The notes beneath the pieces were generated by a model. That model did no database searches. It was not told the DNA's origin and saw only the letters and a program-made list of their open reading frames with translations. Shown here one piece after another: positions 1-8,545 of a DNA stretch of 64,000 nucleotides. Made by a program: the position numbers and the translations under genes. The first letter of the stretch is position 1. Each line of letters begins with the position of its first letter. The DNA is from JANQJA01 sp047947185 (GTDB taxonomy: Bacteria; Pseudomonadota; Gammaproteobacteria; Pseudomonadales; Azotimanducaceae), in the NCBI GenBank assembly GCA_047947185.1, contig CP170502.1:5704001-5768000 (forward strand). The letters are read 5' to 3'.

Positions 1-681
1 GTTCCTGGGCGTGTTTCCACCGAGGTGGATGCGAGGCTGTCATTTGATACGCCGGCAACCATCGCCCGGGCGAAGCACCTGATTGGCGAATACGAGTCGC
101 TGGGCATTGGCCGGGAACGTATCCTGATCAAGATTGCCTCGACCTGGGAAGGCATCCAGGCGGCGGGCGCGCTGGAGAAAGCTGGTATCAACTGTAACCT
201 GACCCTTCTGTTTTCTTTTGAACAGGCGCTTGCCTGTGCGGATGCGGGTGTGTTCCTGATCTCACCGTTTGTTGGCAGGATCCTCGACTGGTGGAAAAAG
301 GCCAGTGGGGAATCCTATACCGCTGAAACCGACCCCGGCGTATTGTCGGTCCGGCGGATCTACAATTACTACAAACAGTACAACTATCCCACGGTGGTGA
401 TGGGTGCCAGCTTCCGCAATACTGATGAAATTGAGGCCCTGGCGGGTTGTGACCGCCTTACCATCAGCCCGGCCCTGATGCAGGCGCTGTCGGAGGACGA
501 GGGAACCCTGGCGCGCCGCCTGGACCCTGCTAACCCCGAACGCTCGGCGGCCATGCCGGTGGCTGATGAAAAGGCCTTTCGGTGGGCATTGAATGAAAAC
601 GCGATGGCCACCGAAAAGCTGGCAGAGGGCATCCGTAACTTTGCCGCAGATACACGCAAGCTGGAGCAACAACTCGGCTGA
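1..681 (+). CDS. tal: Transaldolase, 5'-truncated by the window edge
   Basis: Transfers a dihydroxyacetone unit between sugar phosphates in the non-oxidative pentose phosphate pathway, in the cytoplasm. The reading frame is open from base 1 and begins inside the conserved segment VPGRVSTEVDARLSFD, so the true start lies upstream. About 226 residues are present, compared with about 317 in E. coli TalB. The Schiff-base lysine lies in ILIKIASTWEG (fragment residue 44), followed by the conserved NLTLLFS and SPFVGRILDW segments. The fit to the TalB-type family is strong. The stop codon is followed about 60 bases later by the next gene on the same strand. Confidence 0.96.
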   Translation, partial: VPGRVSTEVDARLSFDTPATIARAKHLIGEYESLGIGRERILIKIASTWEGIQAAGALEKAGINCNLTLLFSFEQALACADAGVFLISPFVGRILDWWKKASGESYTAETDPGVLSVRRIYNYYKQYNYPTVVMGASFRNTDEIEALAGCDRLTISPALMQALSEDEGTLARRLDPANPERSAAMPVADEKAFRWALNENAMATEKLAEGIRNFAADTRKLEQQLG

Positions 682-740
682 AGTGCACATGTCACGGTAA
701 CAGGCAGAAACCGATCCCGTCTGAATCACGTAATTACGAC

Positions 741-1292
741 GTGAATCGTTTTTTACTATTGCTTGTCGTCTGCTGGTCTATAGCTGCCAGTTGCCGTGGA
801 GAATCCCAGATGTTGACCAGCTTTGATAACGCAACGCCCGATCTGGGCTGGCGGGTGGTTAACGACAATGTGATGGGTGGTCGGTCCGAGGGTAGCTTCA
901 GCATCAAGGACGGGATACTCAGCTTTGCCGGGCGAACCAATACCGATGGTGGTGGTTTCTCGTCCATTCGCGCGCTTCCCTCACGTCTAGACATGGGTGG
1001 TTCCCTGGGAATTGCCTTGCGAGTACGAGGGGATGGCCGAACCTATACCTTTCGGCTGGAAACGACACGTAGCGTTGCCTACTGGGCGGAGTTTCGGACG
1101 AGCGGCGGTGATTGGGAAACTGTCAATATTCCCTATGACAGGTTCATTCCGCGCTGGCGTGGCAGGGTGCTGGCTGCCCCGCTGGTGGATCCTGCCGAAG
1201 TGGTCAGCCTGGGCATTATGATCTACGACGGGAAAGACGGGGAGTTTCGGCTGGATGTGGACTGGATCGGTACGGTTATGGCGCAGGGCTGA
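741..1292 (+). CDS. CIA30-domain exported protein
   Basis: A 183-residue protein starting at GTG 741, with an N-terminal hydrophobic stretch (FLLLLVVCWSIAASCRG) that looks like a signal peptide, possibly lipoprotein-like around Cys18. The rest matches the CIA30 (complex I intermediate-associated protein 30) beta-sandwich fold by the motif VNDNVMGGRSEGSF and the later WETVNIPYDRF region. Bacterial CIA30 proteins have no firmly established role. The eukaryotic relatives help assemble respiratory complex I, which should not be transferred to this protein without evidence. The family call is fairly safe, the function is open. Confidence 0.8.
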   Translation: MNRFLLLLVVCWSIAASCRGESQMLTSFDNATPDLGWRVVNDNVMGGRSEGSFSIKDGILSFAGRTNTDGGGFSSIRALPSRLDMGGSLGIALRVRGDGRTYTFRLETTRSVAYWAEFRTSGGDWETVNIPYDRFIPRWRGRVLAAPLVDPAEVVSLGIMIYDGKDGEFRLDVDWIGTVMAQG

Positions 1293-1317
1293 TACTGATT
1301 TTGGAATCCAGGGGATT

Positions 1318-2005
1318 GTGCCTGATGGCGAGGTCGCGCCTCTGCCCCGCGGCTTGCGGCCGTCCCGGCTGCCACGGCTCCCCCACGAGCCCCTGCGGGT
1401 CTCGTTCCGCCGCCGCGGCGCTGCGCTTTGATGCGGGGCAAAACGTATACCCGCCATCGGTTGGTTATCGAGGGTAGTCTGGATTTGGTTCATGGGGATG
1501 GTGCCTGATGGCGGGAACACGCCTTGCCCCGCGGCTTGCGGCCGTCCCGGCTGCCACGGCTCCCCCACGAGCCCCTGCGGGTCTTGCTCCGCCGCCGCGG
1601 CGCTGCGCTTTGATGCGGGGCAAAACGTATACCCGCCATCTGGCTGGTATCGGGTGCATCTGATATTGGGTTCTTATGGATAGTGCCTGATGGCGGGCAC
1701 ACGTCTTGCCCCGCGGCTTGCGGCCGTCCCGGCTGCCCTTGCTCCCCCACGAGCCCCTGCGGGTCTCGTTCCGCCGCCGCGGCGCTGCGCTTTGATGCGG
1801 GGCAAAACGTATACCCGCCATCTGGCTGGTATCGGGTGCATCTGATATTGGGTTCTTATGGATAGTGCCTGATGGCGGGGTCGCGCCTTTGCCCTGCGGC
1901 TTGCGGCCGTCCCGGCTACCCTTGCTCCCCCGCAAGCCCCCTTGGGTCTTGTTCCGCCGCCGCGGCGCTGCGCTTTTATGCGGGGCAAAACGTATACCCG
2001 CCATC
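1318..2005. repeat. Tandem array of four 140-bp palindromic units, 182-bp period
   Basis: Four near-identical units lie at 1318-1458, 1501-1640, 1683-1822 and 1865-2005, giving start-to-start distances of 183, 182 and 182 bp. Each unit runs from GTGCCTGATGGCGGG to ACCCGCCATC, so its ends form an inverted repeat (GATGGCGGG / CCCGCCATC, imperfect in unit 1). A nested inverted pair, TTGCCCCGC / GCGGGGCAA, lies just inside. The spacers after units 2 and 3 are the same 42 bases; the one after unit 1 differs. The period is not a multiple of three, so consecutive copies fall in different frames. Together with the foldback structure this argues against coding. Long proline- and arginine-rich frames on the minus strand are products of the GC-rich repeat. 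Confidence 0.95.
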
Positions 2006-2207
2006 TGTCTGGTGTCGGCCACAGCGGGATTTCACACTGGGACAGCGCCCGGGAGGTGCCTTTCTAACTACTGATGTCGCTTGTAATGCTCAGAGAGGCC
2101 CTGGCCGCACTTCAACTCCAGAGTTTCGGCTTGACGACCCATTAGCAGCGGAGTAGCGTCAAAATAGATGTAAAAACAACAACATAAACATCTGAAGCGA
2201 GTCGGCA
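2006..2207. other. Intergenic leader between repeat array and exported protein gene
   Basis: About 200 bases without a credible ORF. Weak promoter-like boxes TTGACG (2131-2136) and TAGCGT (2154-2159) are separated by 17 bases, about 50 bases before the next start codon. The last 50 bases are clearly richer in A and T than the repeat array. No terminator is evident. Confidence 0.3.
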
Positions 2208-2975
2208 ATGTTTGTTCAAAAGTTGGTGTTCGCGTTAGCAATTCTCGCAATCACTTATCATGTAAATGCCTCCCCAGAGGCACGCCTCATTACCAGCAAC
2301 CTGCCCCAGGATCGCATTATCGATCTTGAGCTTTCTAACCCCGAGACGCGGGACTCGCTTGAAGAAGCGTATGCAAGGTTTCGGTACGTCGATGTCGACA
2401 GCGAGACCATTTCGCAGATTATCTCAGGAGAGAACCCAATTTTCCTCGTCGAGTTCTTCGACGGGGTTTTCGCGAAAGTACAAATCGAAAGCGTGAAAAG
2501 TTTCGACTTTGCCGCGTTCAAGGCCTGGACCTTTGAGGCGAGATTGCTGGACTTTCCAGGAAAGGTGGGGGAAGTGTTGTTAGGCTCAGTACTTGCGAAC
2601 CACAAAACACCCACACTGAACTTTGAGATTTGGACCGAAGACGGCACCTACTTGTTGTCCAATGATGTTCATAGTGGAACGCAGATCGTCGCGAAGAGAG
2701 GAAATATCGTAAATGATAAACCAGAGGACGTCATCGACGACTCGGCCGCTCTGTTTACAGAGGAGCAGAAGCGTCAGGCGATTTTGGATGCGCGGATCGA
2801 AGAACAAGAGTACCTGCGACTGCTCTACGACGCCGATAATCCTTCGCCTGAAAGGATCGCCTGGATCAAGAGCGTTCAAAAAATGTGGCGTGAGCAACCC
2901 GAGGTAAGAGAGCTTGCCGAAGATGAACTTAAGCGTCTGGGAGTGGGTTTGCCCGACGCGGAGGGCAAAGAGTGA
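2208..2975 (+). CDS. Exported protein of unknown function
   Basis: A 255-residue protein with a convincing signal peptide (residues 1-22, VFALAILAITYHVNAS). I do not recognise the mature domain. It is mostly polar and rich in acidic residues, and its C-terminal third (about residues 185-255) is charged and probably helical. By eye the gene is less GC-rich than its neighbours. It sits between an intact repeat array upstream and two decayed copies downstream, which suggests an accessory insertion. The start at ATG 2208 is chosen because it gives the complete signal peptide. Confidence applies to the gene being real, not to a function. Confidence 0.7.
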   Translation: MFVQKLVFALAILAITYHVNASPEARLITSNLPQDRIIDLELSNPETRDSLEEAYARFRYVDVDSETISQIISGENPIFLVEFFDGVFAKVQIESVKSFDFAAFKAWTFEARLLDFPGKVGEVLLGSVLANHKTPTLNFEIWTEDGTYLLSNDVHSGTQIVAKRGNIVNDKPEDVIDDSAALFTEEQKRQAILDARIEEQEYLRLLYDADNPSPERIAWIKSVQKMWREQPEVRELAEDELKRLGVGLPDAEGKE

Positions 2976-3072
2976 AGAAGCCCGGTCGAATCCCCACTAC
3001 TGCAAGGTTGTTTGCGTCCTGCCCCACTGTGGCGCGTATCGAGAGTTGGTCTGTCTTGGTTTAGTCGTGAGT

Positions 3073-3188
3073 GTGCCTGATGGCGGTATCGCGTGCATCA
3101 GGGTTTGGGTTCCCTGTGATGGTGCCTGATGGCGGGGTCGCGCCTTTGCACTGTGGCTTGCAGCGTCCCGGTTGCCACGGTTCCCGCA
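3073..3188. repeat. Decayed copies of the 182-bp repeat
   Basis: GTGCCTGATGGCGG occurs at 3073 and again at 3122. The first copy passes almost directly into sequence resembling the array spacer (TATCGCGTGCATCAGGGTTTGGGTT), as if the interior of the unit had been deleted. The second continues with GGTCGCGCCTTTGC and a diverged CTTGCAGCGTCCCGGTTGCCACGG, then stops near 3188. No right-hand CCCGCCATC end is present. These are fragments of the element in the 1318-2005 array. Confidence 0.8.
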
Positions 3189-3198
3189 GATGGTGCCA

Positions 3199-3393
3199 AT
3201 GGATACTTCTGGTACCGGTGATATGTTGCTGAAAGTGGGAAAAGGGCGATTGTACTTCCTGGCCGCCATTTATGGATTGGATTATGCGCTGCTACGAAAG
3301 TACGCGCTACTTCATATCGCCTACACCAGTTTTATGCTGGCGCTGATTTTTGGTGTCGCCTCATCCATCTCTGTCTACCTGAAGGTGGTGTGA
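3199..3393 (+). CDS. Possible small membrane protein
   Basis: An open frame that could start at ATG 3199 and encode 64 residues. The last 45 residues are strongly hydrophobic with two likely membrane segments (LYFLAAIYGLDYALL and YTSFMLALIFGVASSISVYL). No clear ribosome-binding site is seen, and the frame begins right after a decayed repeat, so it may be the 3' remnant of a longer membrane-protein gene. No family recognised. Confidence 0.3.
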   Translation: MDTSGTGDMLLKVGKGRLYFLAAIYGLDYALLRKYALLHIAYTSFMLALIFGVASSISVYLKVV

Positions 3394-3418
3394 GACTTTC
3401 GCCTTGGAGGCGAGGAGA

Positions 3419-3441
3419 GAGGGCGAACCAGGTTCACCCTC
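3419..3441. terminator. Hairpin between converging genes
   Basis: The arms GAGGGCGAACC (3419-3429) and GGTTCACCCTC (3431-3441) pair with one mismatch. On the minus strand the hairpin follows the VWA gene and is followed by TCTCCTC, a poor uracil tract. It is a plausible but weak terminator. Confidence 0.35.
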
Positions 3442-3453
3442 GCTACCACATTG

Positions 3454-4206
3454 CTACTGAGCGCGTTTCCTGGAAACACCCAGACCAACCAGTGCAAGCG
3501 CAAACACAACGATGGTTGCCGGCGCTGGTACACCCTGAATTTCCCTGAACAACTTGGTTTCCAGCGACGTCTGGAACGAATTGAAATCCGGTGCAGTTGT
3601 GTAGAAACCGCCACCGGCAGCCGCAAGAGTCTGGAGGTTTGCCACCGAGATATTACTACCCACACCAATAAAGTTTGTTGTGACGCCAGCGTTGCTAGCG
3701 GCAAGCAGCGCCGCCACTGTCTCAGCCATGCGATCACCACCAGGGCTGCCACCTGGGATGCCATCTGTGGATACGTCAATGATCTGACGATCCGATGTTA
3801 TGCCATTGGTCAGGATGGAATTTGTCGCTTCCGCCAGGGCAAGGTCAGTGTAGGTCCAACCCTGGGTATAGCTGACACCTGCAAACAAACTGCCAAACGC
3901 TGCTGCTGAAGCATTGTCAGTAATCTCAACCCAACCTGTAAACGCGGTAACTGGATTAGTGCCATAGCTGCCGCCGGAAAATTTGTAAGCCTTGACCCAG
4001 AGCGTATCGCCACCCACAACAAAGTCATCGTAAAACGTGCCGCTGCCAAATATGTTGCCATAGGCTGCTGTCTGGAGATTCCAGTTCGTCGTCCCAACGC
4101 TACCTGATGCATCAAGTAGCAGGGCCAGTTCAACCACCTGTGCCTGTACCGCGCTGGTAGCGAGCAGAACAAAACCCGCGATCATGATTCTGATTTTCTT
4201 TAACAT
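3454..4206 (-). CDS. Exported von Willebrand factor A protein with PEP-CTERM-like tail
   Basis: A 250-residue protein with a signal peptide (residues 1-22, ending SAVQA), then a VWA domain of the DUF1194 kind. The metal-ion-dependent adhesion motif DxSxS is visible in LALLLDASGSVG. The last 25 residues form a sorting-signal-like tail: VPAPAT, a hydrophobic stretch (IVVFALALVGLGV) and a basic end (SRKRAQ). This is close to the PEP-CTERM signal VPEPAT that exosortase enzymes process. The expected role is a surface or exported matrix-associated protein. No exosortase gene is in the window. The upstream region 4207-4300 contains GGGTTTACAAACCC (4256-4269), two six-base arms that could be an operator. 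Confidence 0.85.
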   Translation of the reverse strand: MLKKIRIMIAGFVLLATSAVQAQVVELALLLDASGSVGTTNWNLQTAAYGNIFGSGTFYDDFVVGGDTLWVKAYKFSGGSYGTNPVTAFTGWVEITDNASAAAFGSLFAGVSYTQGWTYTDLALAEATNSILTNGITSDRQIIDVSTDGIPGGSPGGDRMAETVAALLAASNAGVTTNFIGVGSNISVANLQTLAAAGGGFYTTAPDFNSFQTSLETKLFREIQGVPAPATIVVFALALVGLGVSRKRAQ

Positions 4207-4629
4207 TTAGGTGTCACCTGTCACTGTTTATGGCTTTATGGGTCAAAGGAATTCTGGGTTTACAAACCCGTAACATCTGTAAGCAATTTACGAGCCAGAC
4301 GAAAATTCACTTTATTTTTCAACAGGTTAGAAAATACCAAAAACTGGTGATGTAAAATATCTCGACGTTTTGTTGCGTCAGTCCAGGGGACGTGGCAGTC
4401 TAGTCAATCCCCAGCCTATATAGGGCATGGCGGTTGCCATCACCGTCATGAACTGTACATTGGCATCAAGCGGCAGGCTCGCCATCTACGCAATAGTCAG
4501 CACCTTGTCGACATCCACCACCCGGCGCCGTTGCTCCATCGACAGGTCTTCCTGCAGAGTCAGCCCCAACTACATTTCTTTTGTCTGGTCAGGCCGCTAC
4601 CATGGTCGCAAACAATATGGGCTCATGGC
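4207..4629. other. Long intergenic region with a possible decayed coding fragment
   Basis: About 420 bases between divergent genes. The part next to the VWA gene is AT-rich and carries the inverted repeat at 4256-4269. On the minus strand, 4378-4485 is an open 35-codon frame starting MASLPLDANVQFMTVMATAM. It is preceded in the same frame by a TAG and more than 20 open codons of normal-looking composition. This resembles a decayed gene end, but I cannot identify it. Confidence 0.3.
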
Positions 4630-5394
4630 ATGGGACGACTTGACGACAAGGTGACAATCATTACGGGTGCTGCCGGCGGTATTGGCAGGGCGGCTGCACA
4701 ACGCTTTCTCGCGGAAGGCTCAAAAGTCATGCTGGTTGACCTGGACGCATCTGCGCTGAAGGCAACGGCAGACGAGTTGGGTAGCAATGCGGTGGCCTGG
4801 CATGTGGCGGACGTGACCCAGCCAGACGACAATAACGCCATGGTGGCGTCAACGCTGGACCGGTTTGGCGGTGTGGATGTATTTCTTGCCAACGCCGGTA
4901 TTGAGGGGAAGGTGGCGCCCTTGCTGGAGCAGGACATCGATACGTTTGATCGCGTGATGGCCGTTAATGTGCGTGGTGTCTGGCTGGGGCTGCAATCAGT
5001 GATCCCTGCCATGCGGGCACGCGGTGGCGGCAGTATCGTGATTACCTCGTCCGTTGCCGGGCTGAAAGGCGCGGGCAGCCTTGCTCCCTATGTGACCAGT
5101 AAACATGCTGTCATCGGTCTTATGAAAAGCGCCGCGCTGGATTGTGCGCCCCATAATATTCGTGTTAACACAGTGAACCCGTCCCCGGTCAATACACGCA
5201 TGATGCGGAGTATCGAGGAAGGTATTGCGCCCGGTGCGGGGGAGAGTGCGCGGGAAATGATGGCGGCGCGGATTCCTCTCGGGCGTTATGGGGAGCCGGA
5301 TGACGTTGCCAGGGTCATGTTGTTCCTGGCCAGTGATGACGCCAGTTTTGTGACCGGTTCGGTCTACATGGCAGACGGTGGCAATATCGCCTGA
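4630..5394 (+). CDS. SDR-family NAD(P)-dependent oxidoreductase
   Basis: A 254-residue classical short-chain dehydrogenase/reductase. The start is ATG 4630, because the Rossmann fold begins at once (KVTIITGAAGGIG, residues 7-19) and the upstream in-frame sequence looks non-coding. Asp37 after the second strand favours NAD over NADP. The NAG motif is at residues 88-90, and the catalytic Ser141, Tyr154 and Lys158 are in place (SSVAGLK and YVTSK). The C-terminal GSVYMADGG is typical. The substrate cannot be told from sequence. It stands alone and converges with the RND pump genes. Confidence 0.93.
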   Translation: MGRLDDKVTIITGAAGGIGRAAAQRFLAEGSKVMLVDLDASALKATADELGSNAVAWHVADVTQPDDNNAMVASTLDRFGGVDVFLANAGIEGKVAPLLEQDIDTFDRVMAVNVRGVWLGLQSVIPAMRARGGGSIVITSSVAGLKGAGSLAPYVTSKHAVIGLMKSAALDCAPHNIRVNTVNPSPVNTRMMRSIEEGIAPGAGESAREMMAARIPLGRYGEPDDVARVMLFLASDDASFVTGSVYMADGGNIA

Positions 5395-5410
5395 GTAATC
5401 TCGTTATGGG

Positions 5411-8400
5411 TCAGTGGCGCTCCAGTTGCAGACTCGCGTGCTCGAGTTCCTCTTTGAGTCGCTGGGCCTCATGGGCGCGGGCACTGGAGAATCGGGCCAG
5501 GATGTAATAGAGCGCGGGTGTCAGGTATAGCGTAAAGACGGCCGCCATACCCAGGCCGCCAAACACGATCCAGCCGATGGACTCGCGCGCCTCGGCACCG
5601 GCCCCACTACCCAGAATGAGCGGCAGACCTCCCAGCACCGTGGACATCAGGGTCATGGCAACCGGCCGCAGGCGGACGCTTGCCCCGGTCTTGATGGCAT
5701 CTTCCAGTTCGAAACCCTGATCCCTCAGTTGGTCAGCAAACTCAACCAGCAGAATACCGTTTTTGGCCATCAGGCCAATTAGCATCACCAGCCCGATCTG
5801 GGAGTAAATGTTGACTGACGTCCCGCTCAGGTAGAGCGCAAAGATCGCGGCTGCGATACCAAATGGGACAATCAGTGTGACCACAACCGCACTGGTAAAA
5901 CCTTCAAACTGGGCACACAGCACCAGGAACACCACTACAAGCGCAATCAGGTAGGTGAGTGCAACTTCACGCGATGTCTCGTTGAGTGTTGCTGCCTCCC
6001 CCTGCAATATCATGTCAACGTTGGATGGTAGTGTGTCTTCGGCAATCTGCGTGATCTCGTCAACGGCGGACTGAAGCGGGTAGCCCGGGGCAATGTCAAC
6101 ATCGACCTCAATGGAGCGTCGCTGGGCAACACGGTCAAGTTCTGCCGCTACACCTTCTTCCCGCAGGGTGACGACGCTGGAGAGGGGCAGCAGGTTACCA
6201 TTGCGTGCGGTAATGTAGAGGTTGACGAGGTCGGTGGGATCATTGATTTCCCCCGTCGATGCTTCAAGAACAATGGGTATCGCTTCATCACCCACGTTCA
6301 GGTCGATGATTTCATCACCATCAATCATTGCGCGCAGGGTTGTCGCAAGGTTATCGAGGTCAACACCAAGATCTGCGGCCCGGCGCCGGTCAACCTCCAC
6401 GGAAAGCTGGGGTTGGGTCGGTTCGTAGGAAATTTCCGGTCGCGTCAGGTTTTCAGATCGATTTTCGATGGCACGGGTGAACACCTGGGCTGCCTCGAAT
6501 ATTTCCTGGTAGTCATTACCGACCAGCGCAACCTCAAGCCCGGTGCTGTTGGCCCCGCGGAGGTTCAGACTGTTGCTGCCTCCAACGTGAACCCGTGCGC
6601 CGGCCACGTCGCGCATGGGTCCCCGCAGGGCGTCAATGATTTCCTGCTGACTGCGTTCACGCAGGCTCCAGTCCGAGAGCGGCGCCGTAATCCGGGTACG
6701 GTTCGGGTCCCAGGCACCTACCACGGTAAACAGTGACTTGATTTCGCCACTATCGACCAGCGGTTTCAGGATGTCCTCCACCAGGTCGGTCTGGCGTTCC
6801 ATGTAGGTGATACCCACGCCGTCGGGGCCGGAGGCCATTACCATGATCATGCCGCGGTCTTCCGGCGGCAGCAGTTCCTTGTCCAGCAGCGTGTACAGGG
6901 AGCCTGCCGCAGCGGCCGAGAGGGCACCTGCGGCCAACACCAGCAGGGGGGCGCGCAGCACATAACCGAGGGAAAAACTGTAAAAGTCGCGCAGTTGGCC
7001 GCCGAATTGGGCAAGCGTTGCGGTAACCCGGTTGGGTGTTGCAGTACCTGGCAGGCGTGAGGCCATGGCCGGAACCAGGGAAAGCGCAACAAAACTCGAG
7101 ATGGCGACGGCAGATGCCAGGACAAAGCCAAATTCACGGAACATCCGACCCGCGGTGCTCGGCAGGAAGGCAATTGGGACAAACACCGAGATAAGCACAA
7201 CACTGGTGGTAATCACCGCAAAGAAAACCTGGCGCGTCCCCAGTACCGCGGCAGCGCGGGCACCGAGTCCCTGGGCACGGCGGCGCTGGATGTTTTCCAG
7301 CACCACAATGGCATCGTCAACCACCAGCCCGGTCGCAAGTACCAGCGCCAGCAGGGTGAGAATATTGATGGAGAAGCCAAGTGCCCAGATGGCGGCAACG
7401 GTGCCGATCAGGGCAACAGGTATGGCAACACTGGGGATCAGGGTGGCACGGAGTGAGCCCATGAACAGCCAGATGGTGGAGACAACAATCAGCACGGTAA
7501 GGCCCAGTGTGGTGAGTACCTCCCTGACAGAATTGCGGATGAAAATTGCGTTGTCGTCAGTGACCACCAGTTCCACGTCAGTAAACCGCCGGTTCAGATT
7601 GTCTACCGCCTTGTGAACACCGTCGGAGATGTCAATGGTATTTGATCGGGCCTGCCGAACCACGCCGAGGCCAATGACGTTGCGGCCATCCAGGCGAGTG
7701 AATGAGGTTGCATCCTCGGGACCAAAAAAGACATTGGCCACATCACCAATTCGACGGGTGTCCTTGATGATGATATTGCTGACCTGTTCTGCGGTAACCA
7801 CGGATGCATCAGCGCGAACAATCAGTTCCTGGTCTTCAGATCTGAAGCTGCCCGCCGGTACATCAAACGCCGCCTGGCGCAGAACCGCAGCTACATCGGT
7901 AACAGAAAGCCCAAAACTTGTCAGGCGCAGTGGGTCAACCACCACCCGCAGGATACGTTTGCGGTCGCCAAACATCTGGACGTCAGCCACGCCCTCAATG
8001 GAAATCAGTTGGGGGATGATGTCCTTGTCGACGATGCGGGTGAGTTCTTCCTCGAGCAGCGTATCGCTGAGCACAGCAATGTTGACGATGGCGTCAGAAT
8101 TATCATCTGCCTTGACCACCAGCACCTGCTCCACCCGGTCGGGCAGTTCGCGGGAAACGCGGCTGACGGCTTCCCTCACATCTGCTGCGGCACCATTCAG
8201 GTCAACGCCGGGGTTGAATTCGATGCGAATCCGGCCGTTGTTTTCTTCTGACGACGAATCAATTTCCTTGATCCCGGATACGCGCGCCACGGCGCCTTCG
8301 ATAATGGACACAACCTCCGAGTCCATGGTCTCAGGGGAGGCGCCCGGATAGTGGGCGCGTACCGTCACAATGGGTCTGTCGATGTCGGGCAGTTCACGGA

Positions 8401-8545
8401 CTTCAACAGCCATGATCGCAGCAAGGCCAGCGAGCGCAATCAACAGGTTGACGACCAGTACCAACACCGGGCGCCGGATACTCAGGCTGGGCAGGTCATC
8501 CGCGTCCAGCTTCTCGTTCCCGGAGGGCGTCAGGGTGTCGGTCAT
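5411..8545 (-). CDS. RND efflux transporter permease (AcrB/HAE1 type)
   Basis: The inner-membrane proton-driven pump subunit of a tripartite multidrug exporter, 1044 residues, the usual length for AcrB and MexB relatives. One membrane helix near the N-terminus is followed by a large periplasmic domain, a helix bundle, a second periplasmic domain and a second bundle. The proton relay is present: paired aspartates in VVDDAIVV (residues 410-411) and a lysine in LMAKNGILLVEF (residue 928). The start overlaps the stop of the adaptor gene by one base (TGATG), so the two are co-translated. No outer-membrane factor lies nearby. The pump probably borrows a TolC-like channel encoded elsewhere. Confidence 0.96.
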   Translation of the reverse strand: MTDTLTPSGNEKLDADDLPSLSIRRPVLVLVVNLLIALAGLAAIMAVEVRELPDIDRPIVTVRAHYPGASPETMDSEVVSIIEGAVARVSGIKEIDSSSEENNGRIRIEFNPGVDLNGAAADVREAVSRVSRELPDRVEQVLVVKADDNSDAIVNIAVLSDTLLEEELTRIVDKDIIPQLISIEGVADVQMFGDRKRILRVVVDPLRLTSFGLSVTDVAAVLRQAAFDVPAGSFRSEDQELIVRADASVVTAEQVSNIIIKDTRRIGDVANVFFGPEDATSFTRLDGRNVIGLGVVRQARSNTIDISDGVHKAVDNLNRRFTDVELVVTDDNAIFIRNSVREVLTTLGLTVLIVVSTIWLFMGSLRATLIPSVAIPVALIGTVAAIWALGFSINILTLLALVLATGLVVDDAIVVLENIQRRRAQGLGARAAAVLGTRQVFFAVITTSVVLISVFVPIAFLPSTAGRMFREFGFVLASAVAISSFVALSLVPAMASRLPGTATPNRVTATLAQFGGQLRDFYSFSLGYVLRAPLLVLAAGALSAAAAGSLYTLLDKELLPPEDRGMIMVMASGPDGVGITYMERQTDLVEDILKPLVDSGEIKSLFTVVGAWDPNRTRITAPLSDWSLRERSQQEIIDALRGPMRDVAGARVHVGGSNSLNLRGANSTGLEVALVGNDYQEIFEAAQVFTRAIENRSENLTRPEISYEPTQPQLSVEVDRRRAADLGVDLDNLATTLRAMIDGDEIIDLNVGDEAIPIVLEASTGEINDPTDLVNLYITARNGNLLPLSSVVTLREEGVAAELDRVAQRRSIEVDVDIAPGYPLQSAVDEITQIAEDTLPSNVDMILQGEAATLNETSREVALTYLIALVVVFLVLCAQFEGFTSAVVVTLIVPFGIAAAIFALYLSGTSVNIYSQIGLVMLIGLMAKNGILLVEFADQLRDQGFELEDAIKTGASVRLRPVAMTLMSTVLGGLPLILGSGAGAEARESIGWIVFGGLGMAAVFTLYLTPALYYILARFSSARAHEAQRLKEELEHASLQLERH

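Noticed and set aside
1223..2022. Several minus-strand frames of 70-190 codons rich in proline, arginine and glycine over the repeat array
   Set aside because: They are translations of the GC-rich repeat in shifting frames. The 182-bp period is not a multiple of three, and no start signals are present.
2975..3000. GGTCGAATCCCC, similar to a tRNA T-arm
   Set aside because: No acceptor, D or anticodon stems can be drawn upstream, where coding sequence ends at 2975.
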